From a virus: DNA of 58,171 bases. The notes under the pieces were generated by a model. That model was not told the origin of the DNA and did not search any database. It was given only the letters and a program-made list of their open reading frames with translations. Position numbers and translations under genes: made by a program. How positions within the stretch are numbered: position 1 is the first letter of the stretch; each line of letters starts with the position of its first letter. Location: IMG/VR virus record IMGVR_UViG_3300050131_000113, positions 1 through 58,171 of that record, one strand, 5' to 3'. This document shows, in pieces, positions 20,305 to 28,429 of this stretch.

Positions 20305-21015
20305 TCAGTATTTGAACGCCACACCCACCCGCGCCTGGTTGCCGAGCCGCGCGCAGGTAGTGCCGCCGCCAGGGCAGAACGATTGCGAATTCATCTGCCA
20401 GCCGGCCCAGGTATCGACCATGACGTTGTTGGAGAGGCGCGTCAGAAGGCCCAGGCCGACGAGGGGCGCCACTACCCACTGATGGCCGGAGAACACACCG
20501 ATCTGGGCGCCGATGTCCTGTTCGACCAGGCCAGCGAAGGCGTAGCCATTGCCCGGGCTCGAGGTGATGCCGGCGGGGAGCAGCGGGATCGATGGCAGCG
20601 CCGGGTTGGTGGATGCCGGCAAAATGCTGCCGAGCAGACTGTTGATGGGCGAGCCCGCGCCGGCGCGTTCGATGAATAGACCGGGACCGGACAGGGCAAA
20701 CCCGTTGGTCGAGCCATTGAGGTTGGAGAAACCGCCTTGGCCTTCAACAAACCAGAACGCATTGACCGCGAATGGGCAGGTATAGCCGACGATGGCATCG
20801 ATATCGCCCTGCACGATCTGGGTTCCAACGGCCGCGCCATTGACGGCGCCCGCGTTGCCGCCGGTGCCGATACCATAATAGATGCCGCAGCGGGTCGGGT
20901 AACCGGCGGTCAACTGGCTGGTGATGGCCTTGGTGGCGAAGTCGGCGGCCTGAGCGGTCGCCGAGATCGCAACAGTGCCCGCGATCAGGGCAAGCAACAT
21001 CGTTCGCATTTTCAT
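20305..21015 (-). CDS. Outer-membrane beta-barrel-like protein, 236 aa
   Basis: Start at 21015 with AGGAGA nine bases upstream. Signal peptide MKMRTMLLALIAGTVAISAT-AQA, then alternating Gly/aromatic strands (GIYYGIGTGGNAGAVNG, NAFWFVEGQGGFSNLNG, GYAFAGLVEQDIGAQIGVF, NNVMVDTWAGWQM) ending RVGVAFKY, an aromatic C-terminus as used by BAM-inserted barrels. Flanked by a dispersed repeat upstream and a terminator downstream. Likely a lysogenic-conversion or receptor-masking protein; that role is inferred. Confidence 0.7.
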   Translation of the reverse strand: MKMRTMLLALIAGTVAISATAQAADFATKAITSQLTAGYPTRCGIYYGIGTGGNAGAVNGAAVGTQIVQGDIDAIVGYTCPFAVNAFWFVEGQGGFSNLNGSTNGFALSGPGLFIERAGAGSPINSLLGSILPASTNPALPSIPLLPAGITSSPGNGYAFAGLVEQDIGAQIGVFSGHQWVVAPLVGLGLLTRLSNNVMVDTWAGWQMNSQSFCPGGGTTCARLGNQARVGVAFKY

Positions 21016-21048
21016 GGTGTGGTTCTCCTAGTTGAGGATGGGAAGGAA

Positions 21049-21108
21049 GGTTTGATTCAGCGCGAGAGCGCTGCCCGCTTCAGCAGCGGAGAAGTCAGTC
21101 AGCAGTTG
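21049..21108 (+). repeat. Dispersed structured repeat, family 1, copy B
   Basis: AGGTTTGATTCAGCGCGA, hairpins GCGC-GAGA-GCGC and CCGCT-TCAGC-AGCGG, then GGAGAAGTCAGTCAGC. It lies in the leader of the outer-membrane protein gene, so its transcript would carry the complementary hairpins. Confidence 0.62.
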
Positions 21109-21115
21109 AGGATGT

Positions 21116-21472
21116 CTAAGCGGCGTGAGTGCCTTCGACGCCGCGCGCCATGCGGGCGCGGGTCCGGTGCAGAAGCCAGTGTTGTGCCTCTTCGATCTTG
21201 GTCAGGGCAAGCGCGTTCTCGCGGCAGCCAAATTTGCCTGCCTGAAACGACCGAAGCCGATCGATGACGATCGCCAGCAGTGCTTCCTGCGTCACGCCGT
21301 TGACGCCGTTCTCGGCAATCGGGCCGTTCTGAAAGCTGATGCGGCAGGTCAGCCCCTTCTGCGTTTCGATCATATATTCGTGGTTCGCCCCGCCAGCGCC
21401 GGGATCATCCAGAACGGTGATTTCCAGCAGATCGTTCGCCGGATTTACCTTATGCTCGTTGATAGTACGCAT
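21116..21472 (-). CDS. Acb2/Tad1-domain protein (candidate anti-CBASS/anti-Thoeris sponge)
   Basis: 118 aa; ATG 21472 with AAGGAG upstream. N-terminal beta region (EITVLDDPGAGGANHEYMI, RISFQNGPIAENGVNG), then the C-terminal helical hairpin VTQEALLAIVIDRLRSFQAG, ENALALTKIEEAQHWLLHRTRARMARGVEGTH. The R-x-x-x-R-x-A-R-G-V-E-G-T-H ending is the hallmark of the Acb2/Tad1 hairpin domain. Characterised relatives bind cyclic nucleotides and cyclic ADP-ribose signals to block CBASS and Thoeris defence. Whether this N-terminally extended form does so is untested. Confidence 0.78.
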   Translation of the reverse strand: MRTINEHKVNPANDLLEITVLDDPGAGGANHEYMIETQKGLTCRISFQNGPIAENGVNGVTQEALLAIVIDRLRSFQAGKFGCRENALALTKIEEAQHWLLHRTRARMARGVEGTHAA

Positions 21473-21607
21473 TTTTGCAGGCTCCTTTTGAGCAAGCATT
21501 ATGCCGGAAACCGTCCGGCGCGGACGCTTTTACAAATGGTGAAGCATCAAGACTGCGGGGTGACCGATAGGCGCCAACGCTTGCGCGGTGGCGCGTTGAA
21601 CCAGCCC

Positions 21608-22000
21608 TTAAACTGCCCTGGGCATATCCGCGACGTTGGCCTGGATCGCCGCCGGCAGCGTGGCGATGGTCTTCGCGACTTCGGCCGGCTGCAGGGTCAG
21701 ACTTTGCGCTGCGATCTGACTGACCGTCACTTGCGGTAATCCGGCCTGATTGAGTTTTGCCGCCTGTGCCAGCGATTTGGCTTTCAAGACTTCGAGCTGC
21801 GATACCACGATAGCGCGGCCATAACTGTTCCAGAAGGACCATGCGCCGCCCAACGTCGCCATGCCGATCGCGACGAAGGTTTCGGTCTGGCTGCCGTTGA
21901 TAATGCCGTGTGCGGCGGCAGCCGAGCCGAGCGCCATCAGTCCGTTTTTCGCAACACTCGCCGCCAGCGTCAGCATCATGGTCTTGGTCTTGTCGTCCAT
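21608..22000 (-). CDS. Putative holin (Pam3 gp28-like), 130 aa
   Basis: N-terminal 60 residues form two hydrophobic stretches (MLTLAASVAKNGLMALGSAAAAHG, then TFVAIGMATLGGAWSFWNSYG) as in Pam3-gp28-type holins. The second half is a polar, Ala/Gln-rich cytosolic region. Encoded downstream of the GH108 endolysin in the lysis cluster. Confidence 0.7.
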   Translation of the reverse strand: MDDKTKTMMLTLAASVAKNGLMALGSAAAAHGIINGSQTETFVAIGMATLGGAWSFWNSYGRAIVVSQLEVLKAKSLAQAAKLNQAGLPQVTVSQIAAQSLTLQPAEVAKTIATLPAAIQANVADMPRAV

Positions 22001-22045
22001 TTGGATTGTCCCCTGTCAGTGATTGCGGTCGCCCGCGAGTTGAAA

Positions 22046-22303
22046 TCAGCTTTTCGAATTGACGAACGCGGCCATCTTCCGCACCACCGGCAGTATGATC
22101 GAAACATCCGCCGCTCGGGATTTCAGGATCGGCAGCATCTGGTCGATATGTGCCTCGAGCGGTTGCTCCTTGGCCGCGATGGCCTGCAACTTTTCTTCGG
22201 CATCGAGCAACCGCAGCGCGGCCGGCGCCGCCGCATCAATCGCGGTCAGGTCGGATTCCGAAACCCCGTTGAAGCCGAGTATCATGCGAAGCCAGCGGTT
22301 CAT
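22046..22303 (-). CDS. Hypothetical protein, 85 aa
   Basis: MNRWLRMILGFNGVSESDLT, then a helical body (ALRLLDAEEKLQAIAAKEQPLEAHIDQMLPILKSRAADVSIILPVVRKMAAF). Pattern of small lysis-region proteins preceding holins in Rhizobiales phages; no membrane span is certain. Confidence 0.62.
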   Translation of the reverse strand: MNRWLRMILGFNGVSESDLTAIDAAAPAALRLLDAEEKLQAIAAKEQPLEAHIDQMLPILKSRAADVSIILPVVRKMAAFVNSKS

Positions 22304-22312
22304 GGTGTGCTC

Positions 22313-22663
22313 CTACTTCGTCGGTTCGACGCGAACGGCCGGAGGCCGCAGCCGCGTATCGGGCTCAACCCAAGGCGCATCCTGGAAACGCTTCGCCTTG
22401 GCGCGATCAGCGTCGGTCAGGCGTTCGTTGGCGGCTTTGGTGTCCCATCTCGGCGCGAGTGCTACTTGCGCCATCGCTGAATACGCGCCCGCAAACAGCA
22501 CAAGCAGCGCAACGGCGATCAGAAGCCATGTGGAATCCTTGTGCAGATGCAGCCTACTTCCGATGAATTTCCCGAAGAAAATAATCGCAAGCGCCGGGAT
22601 GCCGGCAGCCAGGATCAAAAGCAGGAGAACGACAAGAAGATCCGATAGTCCAGGCACTCTCAT
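22313..22663 (-). CDS. Two-span membrane protein, 116 aa
   Basis: Helices at about 8-32 (DLLVVLLLLILAAGIPALAIIFFG) and 43-65 (STWLLIAVALLVLFAGAYSAMA), then a proline-rich tail. Overlaps the neighbouring 43-aa gene. Possibly a second holin or antiholin; no direct evidence. Confidence 0.66.
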   Translation of the reverse strand: MRVPGLSDLLVVLLLLILAAGIPALAIIFFGKFIGSRLHLHKDSTWLLIAVALLVLFAGAYSAMAQVALAPRWDTKAANERLTDADRAKAKRFQDAPWVEPDTRLRPPAVRVEPTK

Positions 22664-22791
22664 ATCGAAAACCTCCTATGCAGGCAGAAAATAACCAGAC
22701 TAATCACCAGCAAAGGCACAGCCAGGATCTCGGCCCAGATCACGATTTCGAACTCGACGATATTGAAGCCTGACGGCAGCCATGGGCCCAT
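22660..22791 (-). CDS. 43-aa membrane peptide
   Basis: ATG 22791 with GGAG eight bases upstream. MGPWLPSGFNIVEFEIVIWA, then EILAVPLLVISLVIFCLHRR: one membrane helix and basic tail. Coupled to the two-span protein gene. Confidence 0.55.
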   Translation of the reverse strand: MGPWLPSGFNIVEFEIVIWAEILAVPLLVISLVIFCLHRRFSI

Positions 22792-22795
22792 GCGT

Positions 22796-22993
22796 TCACT
22801 CCGCGAAAATCTTGTCGACGGCCGCACTCGCCAGAGAATGGGCTTCATCGCGTTTCGACAGGCCTTGCGTGAATTCCTTCACCGCATCGACCGGGGACTG
22901 CTCTTCGATGTTGGAGACCGGCCGCTCATAGAGCCCCTTCAGCCCATCGCCGAAGGCGTCGTCGAGGGCATTTTGGGCGTCGGCGCGTTTCAT
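22796..22993 (-). CDS. Hypothetical protein, 65 aa
   Basis: ATG 22993 overlaps the endolysin stop (ATGA). MKRADAQNALDDAFGDGLKG, then LSKRDEAHSLASAAVDKIFAE: helical, soluble. Function unknown. Confidence 0.6.
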   Translation of the reverse strand: MKRADAQNALDDAFGDGLKGLYERPVSNIEEQSPVDAVKEFTQGLSKRDEAHSLASAAVDKIFAE

Positions 22994-23556
22994 GAGCCCG
23001 ACATCGCAATCGACAGCGACTCGCACCGTTCCGCGCGGCCGATCCAGTCCTTGCCGAAATACTGGAATTTCGACAGATGCCGATACCAGTTTTCCTCGTC
23101 GGAACCGAAGGACTTGATGGCGGCGACGACGTCGGTAGGCGCGATCGATGCTACCGCCGTATCGGTCTGGCCGCCCCATACCCCGTCGATGCCGATGCCG
23201 AGCGCCTGCTGCAGGAGCCGGGTTGCTTCAAGGGGACCGCCGTTGACGGCGATATTGAAGAACGACAGATCGAGTCCAGCCGGAAGGTTTGCACAATGCG
23301 GCAACCAGTATTCCGTCCAGTAGATTTCGTTCTGCTCGTCGGTCGAGATGTTCTTGACCCACTGCAGCGGGAGCGCCTTGGCCCTCCGGTAGCGGTCGTA
23401 TTCCCGCTGGATGATGCCGTGCATAGTCATGCCGCCGGAATCATGAGGGTCGTTGGAATAGCCGCCCTCTTCCTTCAGAATGAAAGGCATGCAGGCGAGG
23501 AAACGCTTGGAAAGAGGCAAAGCGGCAGCGCCCGCGGGCGCGGTTAGGTCGGTCAT
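22990..23556 (-). CDS. Endolysin, glycoside hydrolase family 108 muramidase
   Basis: 188 aa. The GH108 signature is FILKEEGGYSNDPHDSGGMT (Glu30 the likely catalytic residue) followed by MHGI and YWLPHCANLPAGLDLSFFNIAVNGG; the second half (RLLQQALGIGIDGVWGGQTDTAVAS) is the matching peptidoglycan-binding module (PG_binding_3). No signal peptide, so it needs a holin, and candidates lie just downstream. Confidence 0.9.
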   Translation of the reverse strand: MTDLTAPAGAAALPLSKRFLACMPFILKEEGGYSNDPHDSGGMTMHGIIQREYDRYRRAKALPLQWVKNISTDEQNEIYWTEYWLPHCANLPAGLDLSFFNIAVNGGPLEATRLLQQALGIGIDGVWGGQTDTAVASIAPTDVVAAIKSFGSDEENWYRHLSKFQYFGKDWIGRAERCESLSIAMSGS

Positions 23557-23642
23557 GGGATTGCCTGTTTTTCAGATGTCAAGGGTCGTTATTTGAGCGC
23601 GCCGGCTTGATCTGCCGATTCACCTAGAGGTAGCGTTGCGCC

Positions 23643-23798
23643 ATGCAACCGATCCAGCCAGCAATGATCATCGCCGCGTGCCTTCTGGTCGCCTTCGGGA
23701 TTTTGCTGGCCGCCATGAACTTCTGGCATTGTGAACGCCGCACCGAGATGACTCAGGCAGAGCGCGACGAGGAAGATCAAACGGCAGAGCGGTGGTGA
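23643..23798 (+). CDS. Plus-strand moron: 51-aa membrane protein
   Basis: MQPIQPAMIIAACLLVAFGI, then LLAAMNFWHCERRTEMTQAERDEEDQTAERW: one membrane helix and a charged tail. It is the only gene in this stretch on the opposite strand and exactly fills the gap between the endolysin and the glycoside hydrolase gene, converging with the latter stop-to-stop. Weak AGAGG upstream. Orientation suggests independent expression in the lysogen. Confidence 0.6.
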   Translation: MQPIQPAMIIAACLLVAFGILLAAMNFWHCERRTEMTQAERDEEDQTAERW

Positions 23799-26700
23799 CT
23801 ACGGCAGCGCGTTAACCGCGACAATTCCATTCCAGCGCGCGTTGGTGTCTCCGACATATTGACTTGCGCCGTAAGTGCCGTTGCCTTTGCCCTCGGTGAA
23901 GATTCCCATGTCTTGGAACTGCGCTAGCTTGGCCAGCTTTCCACTTTGAACAAGCTGGGTGTAGCACGACATATAAGCGGTCGCCTGTCCCGAACTGAAG
24001 TTCTCATAGTACCAAGCCGAAAGTAGATTCGGGTCTTTTCCAAAAAAATACGTTCCAATGTCAAAGATGATGATATCTTCCGATCCGCCCTCATAGCAAA
24101 TCAATTGGCTGCCAGCGAGCGGCTTACCTACGGCAGTATAGTTGGTGTTGTAGTAATCGCAGAACTGAGCAAAAGCGTTGACGGTGAAGGCTTGTGGCTG
24201 TCCGTTGACCGCTCCAACCCCGGTCCACTTGCCGCTGATAAGGTCTTGACCGATCTGGTCGCCATAGTAGGTCCAGGGGTGAGGGTAGGTTACTGGACTT
24301 GAACTGTGCAGGCTCTTGCTCTGCGCCATGAGGTACTGGACCGCTTCAAGCGGGCTCACGCATGCGGTATTCGAGCCGGTGCCGCCCGTGAAGGCACTGG
24401 GAGAGCCGCCCGGTGTTGTAGCTAGTCCGTAATTCGGTCCGATTCCGACAATCCAGTAAACTGTCCCGGTGCCCTGATTGGTCAGCGGTCCAGTAAACAT
24501 CAGGGTTGGCGTCGAGACGTTTCCGGGAGAACCAGAAAGCTGATAAGTACCCTGCGCGCCGAGCCCCGTCGTACCGCCACTTCCATACGCATTAATGGTG
24601 AGGCCGGATATCTGATCCGGATTTGACGAAACGAGCGTCATGCCCGCCTCGATATTGGTAGTGCCCTGACTGATGATTTGTGACTTGTAAAGTACAGTCA
24701 GCACATTGCCGCTGATTGTGGCAAAGAACGACGCCGGATTGCCAGAACTTGGGGCGGTCGATAGCGTTCCGGCCGCGAGCAATGCCGGCAGCGTTCCGAC
24801 GGGACTATCGACGTTTAACTTGATCGGCAGACCGATCAGCGGATCACCGCTCACGCCGACAAGATCATTCGCAATGGTATTGTTATTACGATCTTTCAAC
24901 CCACTTGGGAATGCGACAGTACTTGAGCCAAACGTGATTGGAGCGGTGTATCCAGCATTCATAAAATAGGAATGGCCAAGATAGCTTGCCATCGGCAGGT
25001 AGTCGAACAGAGCAGTAAGCGCGGGCGAGGACGGATTATCCGTTATGAACTGAGCCGCGCCTAAGCAAGCTCCCGCCAATCGATCACCTCCGGTCTGGTT
25101 GTTGCCGAAGTGCATCTTGTACTTGGAGCGGTTGGCAGAGCCATAGACCTGATAGACCGCATAGGCAGCGGCGGCCATCAAATATCCAGCAACGAAGTCA
25201 CCATTGTTGACGAACTTGGCAACGGTTTGTGTGATTGAAGCGATGTGAACGATGTTGAAATACTGACTGATCCCGGTGACCGGATTCCAGATTTCGTTGC
25301 TGAACTCATAGAGAGTGAGTTGACCGGACGGCATATTGGAGAGGAAGTAATTCGCAATGCTGGCGACATTTGTCGTCATGTCACTGAGCGTATAGCTACG
25401 GAAGGAAACGCCAGTGGATACGCCAACGCCAGAGACGTTCCCCGCATCATTTACGCAAGCACCGATGAATCCGGTCGTATCTATACCGGAGATGGTGCAT
25501 GTATTGCCGGAAATGCTCGCGACCGTGAAGCCGTTGAAGGTGTTGAGCGAGATAAAGATGTTCGCCGTTCCTGTCATCGATCCAGTGGTGCCAGCGACCG
25601 ATCCTCCTGGAGTGGTTGAAAGTTGGAACGTGTTTGTCGTTGCATTGATGACGTAGTAACGTGTCAGTTTCGTCAACCAGCTTGGATATGTCGAGGTATC
25701 CGCACTTCCCTGCTGATAGGGCGCAGCGGTCGAAACACCGGGAACAACCTCGGTTCCGTTGACTAATCCGTGACCGTTGAGCGTCCATGTCCCGCTGCTG
25801 TATGTCGGATTGACGATGCGAGCGAAAGCACCCACTATTCCGTAGTTCGTCACGACATTGATCGTACCGCTGGCGGAGCCGGTGAGCGTTATCTGAGAGC
25901 CACCTGGAGTAGGGGCAATGTTCCAAGTGCCGGTACTCGGATTTGAATTTATGACGTAGTAGCGCGTGCCTTTGGTGAGGCCAGTGGGGTAGCTATTAGA
26001 ATCCAGTCCCGACAGAAGGAGCACGCCAAAAGTAACATTGGCATTGTTTGGCGGCGTCCCCGCTCCGGTCGGGCTTGTGAATGTGCCGTTGCCGCTCGTA
26101 GAAAACGAAGAAGCATTAAGGTGTTGTCCCCCCGAGAAAACGCCCATGGTCGTCGTGAAATAGATTTGGTCGCTGACGCTGTAAGGGCATGGTCCTAGGA
26201 AATTGACGGTCGGCGTCGCCGCATTGGTGATCGACTGGATTTGCGCAACGCGACCCATCGTGCCGAACGGTAAGTTTTTCCAGATGTGTTTGCCGGTTTG
26301 CTTGGCGAGAGCAATTTCGACCGCAAGTGGTACGCCCGTATATCCGTTGATAGTACCGGCCCAACTCGAAGCCGCTAATGGCGTAACTCTGGTGCTGTCA
26401 TATGTTCCGTTGTTATTGTTGGTCTGGTCAATGTCCATCGTGCGGATTGCCCACGATGCTTGCTTGACCCAGTTAACATAGTCTGGGTCCCAGTAATTCC
26501 CGGCCGCGATCATTCCAATGTTGGCCGTTTTGGCCATGACGAAGCCGTAGGGCGGATTATTTCCAGTGCCAGAGAAAGAGATAACCAGCGAGCCGGTGGG
26601 ATCGACGTTTCCAGTTGGCAGCGTGAACGTCTGACCGCTGGATGTGGTCGTGAGAAGCGTACTGCCGCCGACCGCCTGCCATTGGAGAGTGACAGTCCAG

Positions 26701-27191
26701 CCAGCGCCACCGCCGCTGAAATTGAGCGTGATATTGGTATTCTGATATGAGGGCGGGCAGCCGCCTAGATCGTTTGTGAAGGAGATCGTTCCGGCGCCGC
26801 TCGGCTGCGTGGCCAATGGCTCGCCATTCGCGTCGAGGAATACTCCGATAGCAGACGGGGCAAAAACACCATTGCTCATCAACCCGGATTGGGCGCCTTG
26901 CGGCACTTCAGGGCGAAACGTAACGCCGGCAGCATAGCTATTGACTGTATTAGATGCGGTGACAATCCAGCCGCTACCGTTCTTCATCATGTTGACGAAG
27001 GGATAGTTATTGATGGCGAAGGGAGATGGGCTCTGGAGGTCTAGAACGAATTGGCCACCCGAACTCGGCACCACCGCAGCCGATCCGCGCAACAGCCTCG
27101 CCTCGGCAACATCCATGAAATGCGGAGCGAGGGAAACTGCCGCTGCCGTACACCCGGCATGAATGAAATCGCGACGGTTTATGTTCTTCAT
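23799..27191 (-). CDS. Tat-signal glycoside hydrolase-like depolymerase, 1130 aa
   Basis: The start at 27191 overlaps the previous stop (ATGA). N-terminus NINRRDFIHAGCTAAAVSLA, with cleavage near VAEA, is a twin-arginine signal. Residues 225-310 and 600-1130 look like a split clan-A (beta/alpha)8 glycosidase: SNEIW with Glu633 as acid/base and CYEGG with Glu1034 as nucleophile. Insertions at about 330-590 and 785-945 carry repeated TRYYVIN...TPGGS modules (410, 510, 912). Probably cleaves a surface polysaccharide; whether it is a virion tailspike or a secreted enzyme is open. Confidence 0.72.
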   Translation of the reverse strand: MKNINRRDFIHAGCTAAAVSLAPHFMDVAEARLLRGSAAVVPSSGGQFVLDLQSPSPFAINNYPFVNMMKNGSGWIVTASNTVNSYAAGVTFRPEVPQGAQSGLMSNGVFAPSAIGVFLDANGEPLATQPSGAGTISFTNDLGGCPPSYQNTNITLNFSGGGAGWTVTLQWQAVGGSTLLTTTSSGQTFTLPTGNVDPTGSLVISFSGTGNNPPYGFVMAKTANIGMIAAGNYWDPDYVNWVKQASWAIRTMDIDQTNNNNGTYDSTRVTPLAASSWAGTINGYTGVPLAVEIALAKQTGKHIWKNLPFGTMGRVAQIQSITNAATPTVNFLGPCPYSVSDQIYFTTTMGVFSGGQHLNASSFSTSGNGTFTSPTGAGTPPNNANVTFGVLLLSGLDSNSYPTGLTKGTRYYVINSNPSTGTWNIAPTPGGSQITLTGSASGTINVVTNYGIVGAFARIVNPTYSSGTWTLNGHGLVNGTEVVPGVSTAAPYQQGSADTSTYPSWLTKLTRYYVINATTNTFQLSTTPGGSVAGTTGSMTGTANIFISLNTFNGFTVASISGNTCTISGIDTTGFIGACVNDAGNVSGVGVSTGVSFRSYTLSDMTTNVASIANYFLSNMPSGQLTLYEFSNEIWNPVTGISQYFNIVHIASITQTVAKFVNNGDFVAGYLMAAAAYAVYQVYGSANRSKYKMHFGNNQTGGDRLAGACLGAAQFITDNPSSPALTALFDYLPMASYLGHSYFMNAGYTAPITFGSSTVAFPSGLKDRNNNTIANDLVGVSGDPLIGLPIKLNVDSPVGTLPALLAAGTLSTAPSSGNPASFFATISGNVLTVLYKSQIISQGTTNIEAGMTLVSSNPDQISGLTINAYGSGGTTGLGAQGTYQLSGSPGNVSTPTLMFTGPLTNQGTGTVYWIVGIGPNYGLATTPGGSPSAFTGGTGSNTACVSPLEAVQYLMAQSKSLHSSSPVTYPHPWTYYGDQIGQDLISGKWTGVGAVNGQPQAFTVNAFAQFCDYYNTNYTAVGKPLAGSQLICYEGGSEDIIIFDIGTYFFGKDPNLLSAWYYENFSSGQATAYMSCYTQLVQSGKLAKLAQFQDMGIFTEGKGNGTYGASQYVGDTNARWNGIVAVNALP

Positions 27192-28429
27192 GGCCAGGCG
27201 ATCACAGGGAAAAGGCCGCCAGCGGCGACCAGTAAGTTCGCCGCCTGGTTCGGGTGGATGCCGTCTGGCGTATAGGGCGGCGATGGAGAAACCAGCCATT
27301 TGCCGCTGTTGAGGCTGCTTTCCAGAGCGCTGGTGATATCGACATATCCCTTGATGCCGGAGATTCCGGCCCGCACCGCCGCGTTGAATACCTGTCGCTG
27401 CGCTTCACTGGAAAGGACCGTCTGATTTCCCAACGTCGCCCATGAGTCCGTCGATGTCGTCAGCGGCGTGCAAGTTGTCTGATAAATCTTCTGGAACGAC
27501 GCTATGTTGGCCCAAATCGCCTGCAGCGCCGCAATCGTCGTTGCCGAGGTTTCACTATCCCGCATGTCGTTCACAACATATTGCGTGAAGACATGGGATC
27601 CCTTGGTCCAAAGCAACTTGCGCGCGGTGCTGTTGGACAGGCCATCGCTGGCGGCCTCACCGCCTTCGCATAGATTGATGAATGGTACATTCCCTAACGA
27701 GCGCGCAATCACGCCGACCTTGCCGCCATATCCAGTCGCCGAATTCGAAGTGTCCTCGACATCCTCCCCATCCGGCCAGCCGACACCGAGGCTGTCTCCG
27801 ATGATGATAACCGATGGGTTGCGCGTAATACCTAAAATAGCGATCGGCGCATGCGAATAGCTCCCCGAATTCGTGATCGTGCCACCCATCGTCTGGTTGG
27901 AAATAGAAGTTGTCGACAAGGCCATCGCCTCGCCGAGAAAAGCGTTCTGATAATTATTGTAGAATGTCCCGTTTGGATTGTTCCAGAAGATGCGAACCCA
28001 GAACGTCGCGCCCGAGGGAACACTGACCGGAAGATAATCCGAAAAAAGCAGACTGGCGTCGGAGATGGTGCCCGTCGTGGTGCCGGAAAACTTGACTTGG
28101 GTGAACGTCCCGCTGGGATATTCGATTGATGCTATGACTGTCGCACTGGCGCCCAGTCCAGCATCCGCCGAGCCGCCGTTAAGATTGGCGAAGTTTGAAA
28201 ACGCCAGCTTTATCGAAGTGAGATTTTCGGTCGCCACATGGGCCGACCGCGCCATCAGATATTTATTTGATGTGTCCTTGGTCCTGACCGGGCGGGCGCG
28301 GGACGCAACTGAGCCCTCATAATTTTGCAGGACGCTGCCATGCAAGAGACGCCCCTGCGCCTGCGCAGCCAATGCAACAGCCGATCCGGTCGCACAGCCA
28401 GCATAAACGAAATCGCGGCGGGATATCAT
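27188..28429 (-). CDS. Tat-signal SGNH/GDSL hydrolase, 413 aa
   Basis: N-terminus ISRRDFVYAGCATGSAVALA, cleavage near AQAQG, is a twin-arginine signal. A beta-rich region of about 170 residues precedes the hydrolase domain: VIIIGDSLGVG (Ser213 nucleophile), a block-III-like VVNDMRD (Asn287) and DGIHPN (Asp389, His392). The family removes acetyl or other acyl groups, often from polysaccharides. Overlaps both neighbours (TGATG and ATGA). Together with the flanking genes it suggests attack on an acylated host glycan. Confidence 0.8.
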   Translation of the reverse strand: MISRRDFVYAGCATGSAVALAAQAQGRLLHGSVLQNYEGSVASRARPVRTKDTSNKYLMARSAHVATENLTSIKLAFSNFANLNGGSADAGLGASATVIASIEYPSGTFTQVKFSGTTTGTISDASLLFSDYLPVSVPSGATFWVRIFWNNPNGTFYNNYQNAFLGEAMALSTTSISNQTMGGTITNSGSYSHAPIAILGITRNPSVIIIGDSLGVGWPDGEDVEDTSNSATGYGGKVGVIARSLGNVPFINLCEGGEAASDGLSNSTARKLLWTKGSHVFTQYVVNDMRDSETSATTIAALQAIWANIASFQKIYQTTCTPLTTSTDSWATLGNQTVLSSEAQRQVFNAAVRAGISGIKGYVDITSALESSLNSGKWLVSPSPPYTPDGIHPNQAANLLVAAGGLFPVIAWP

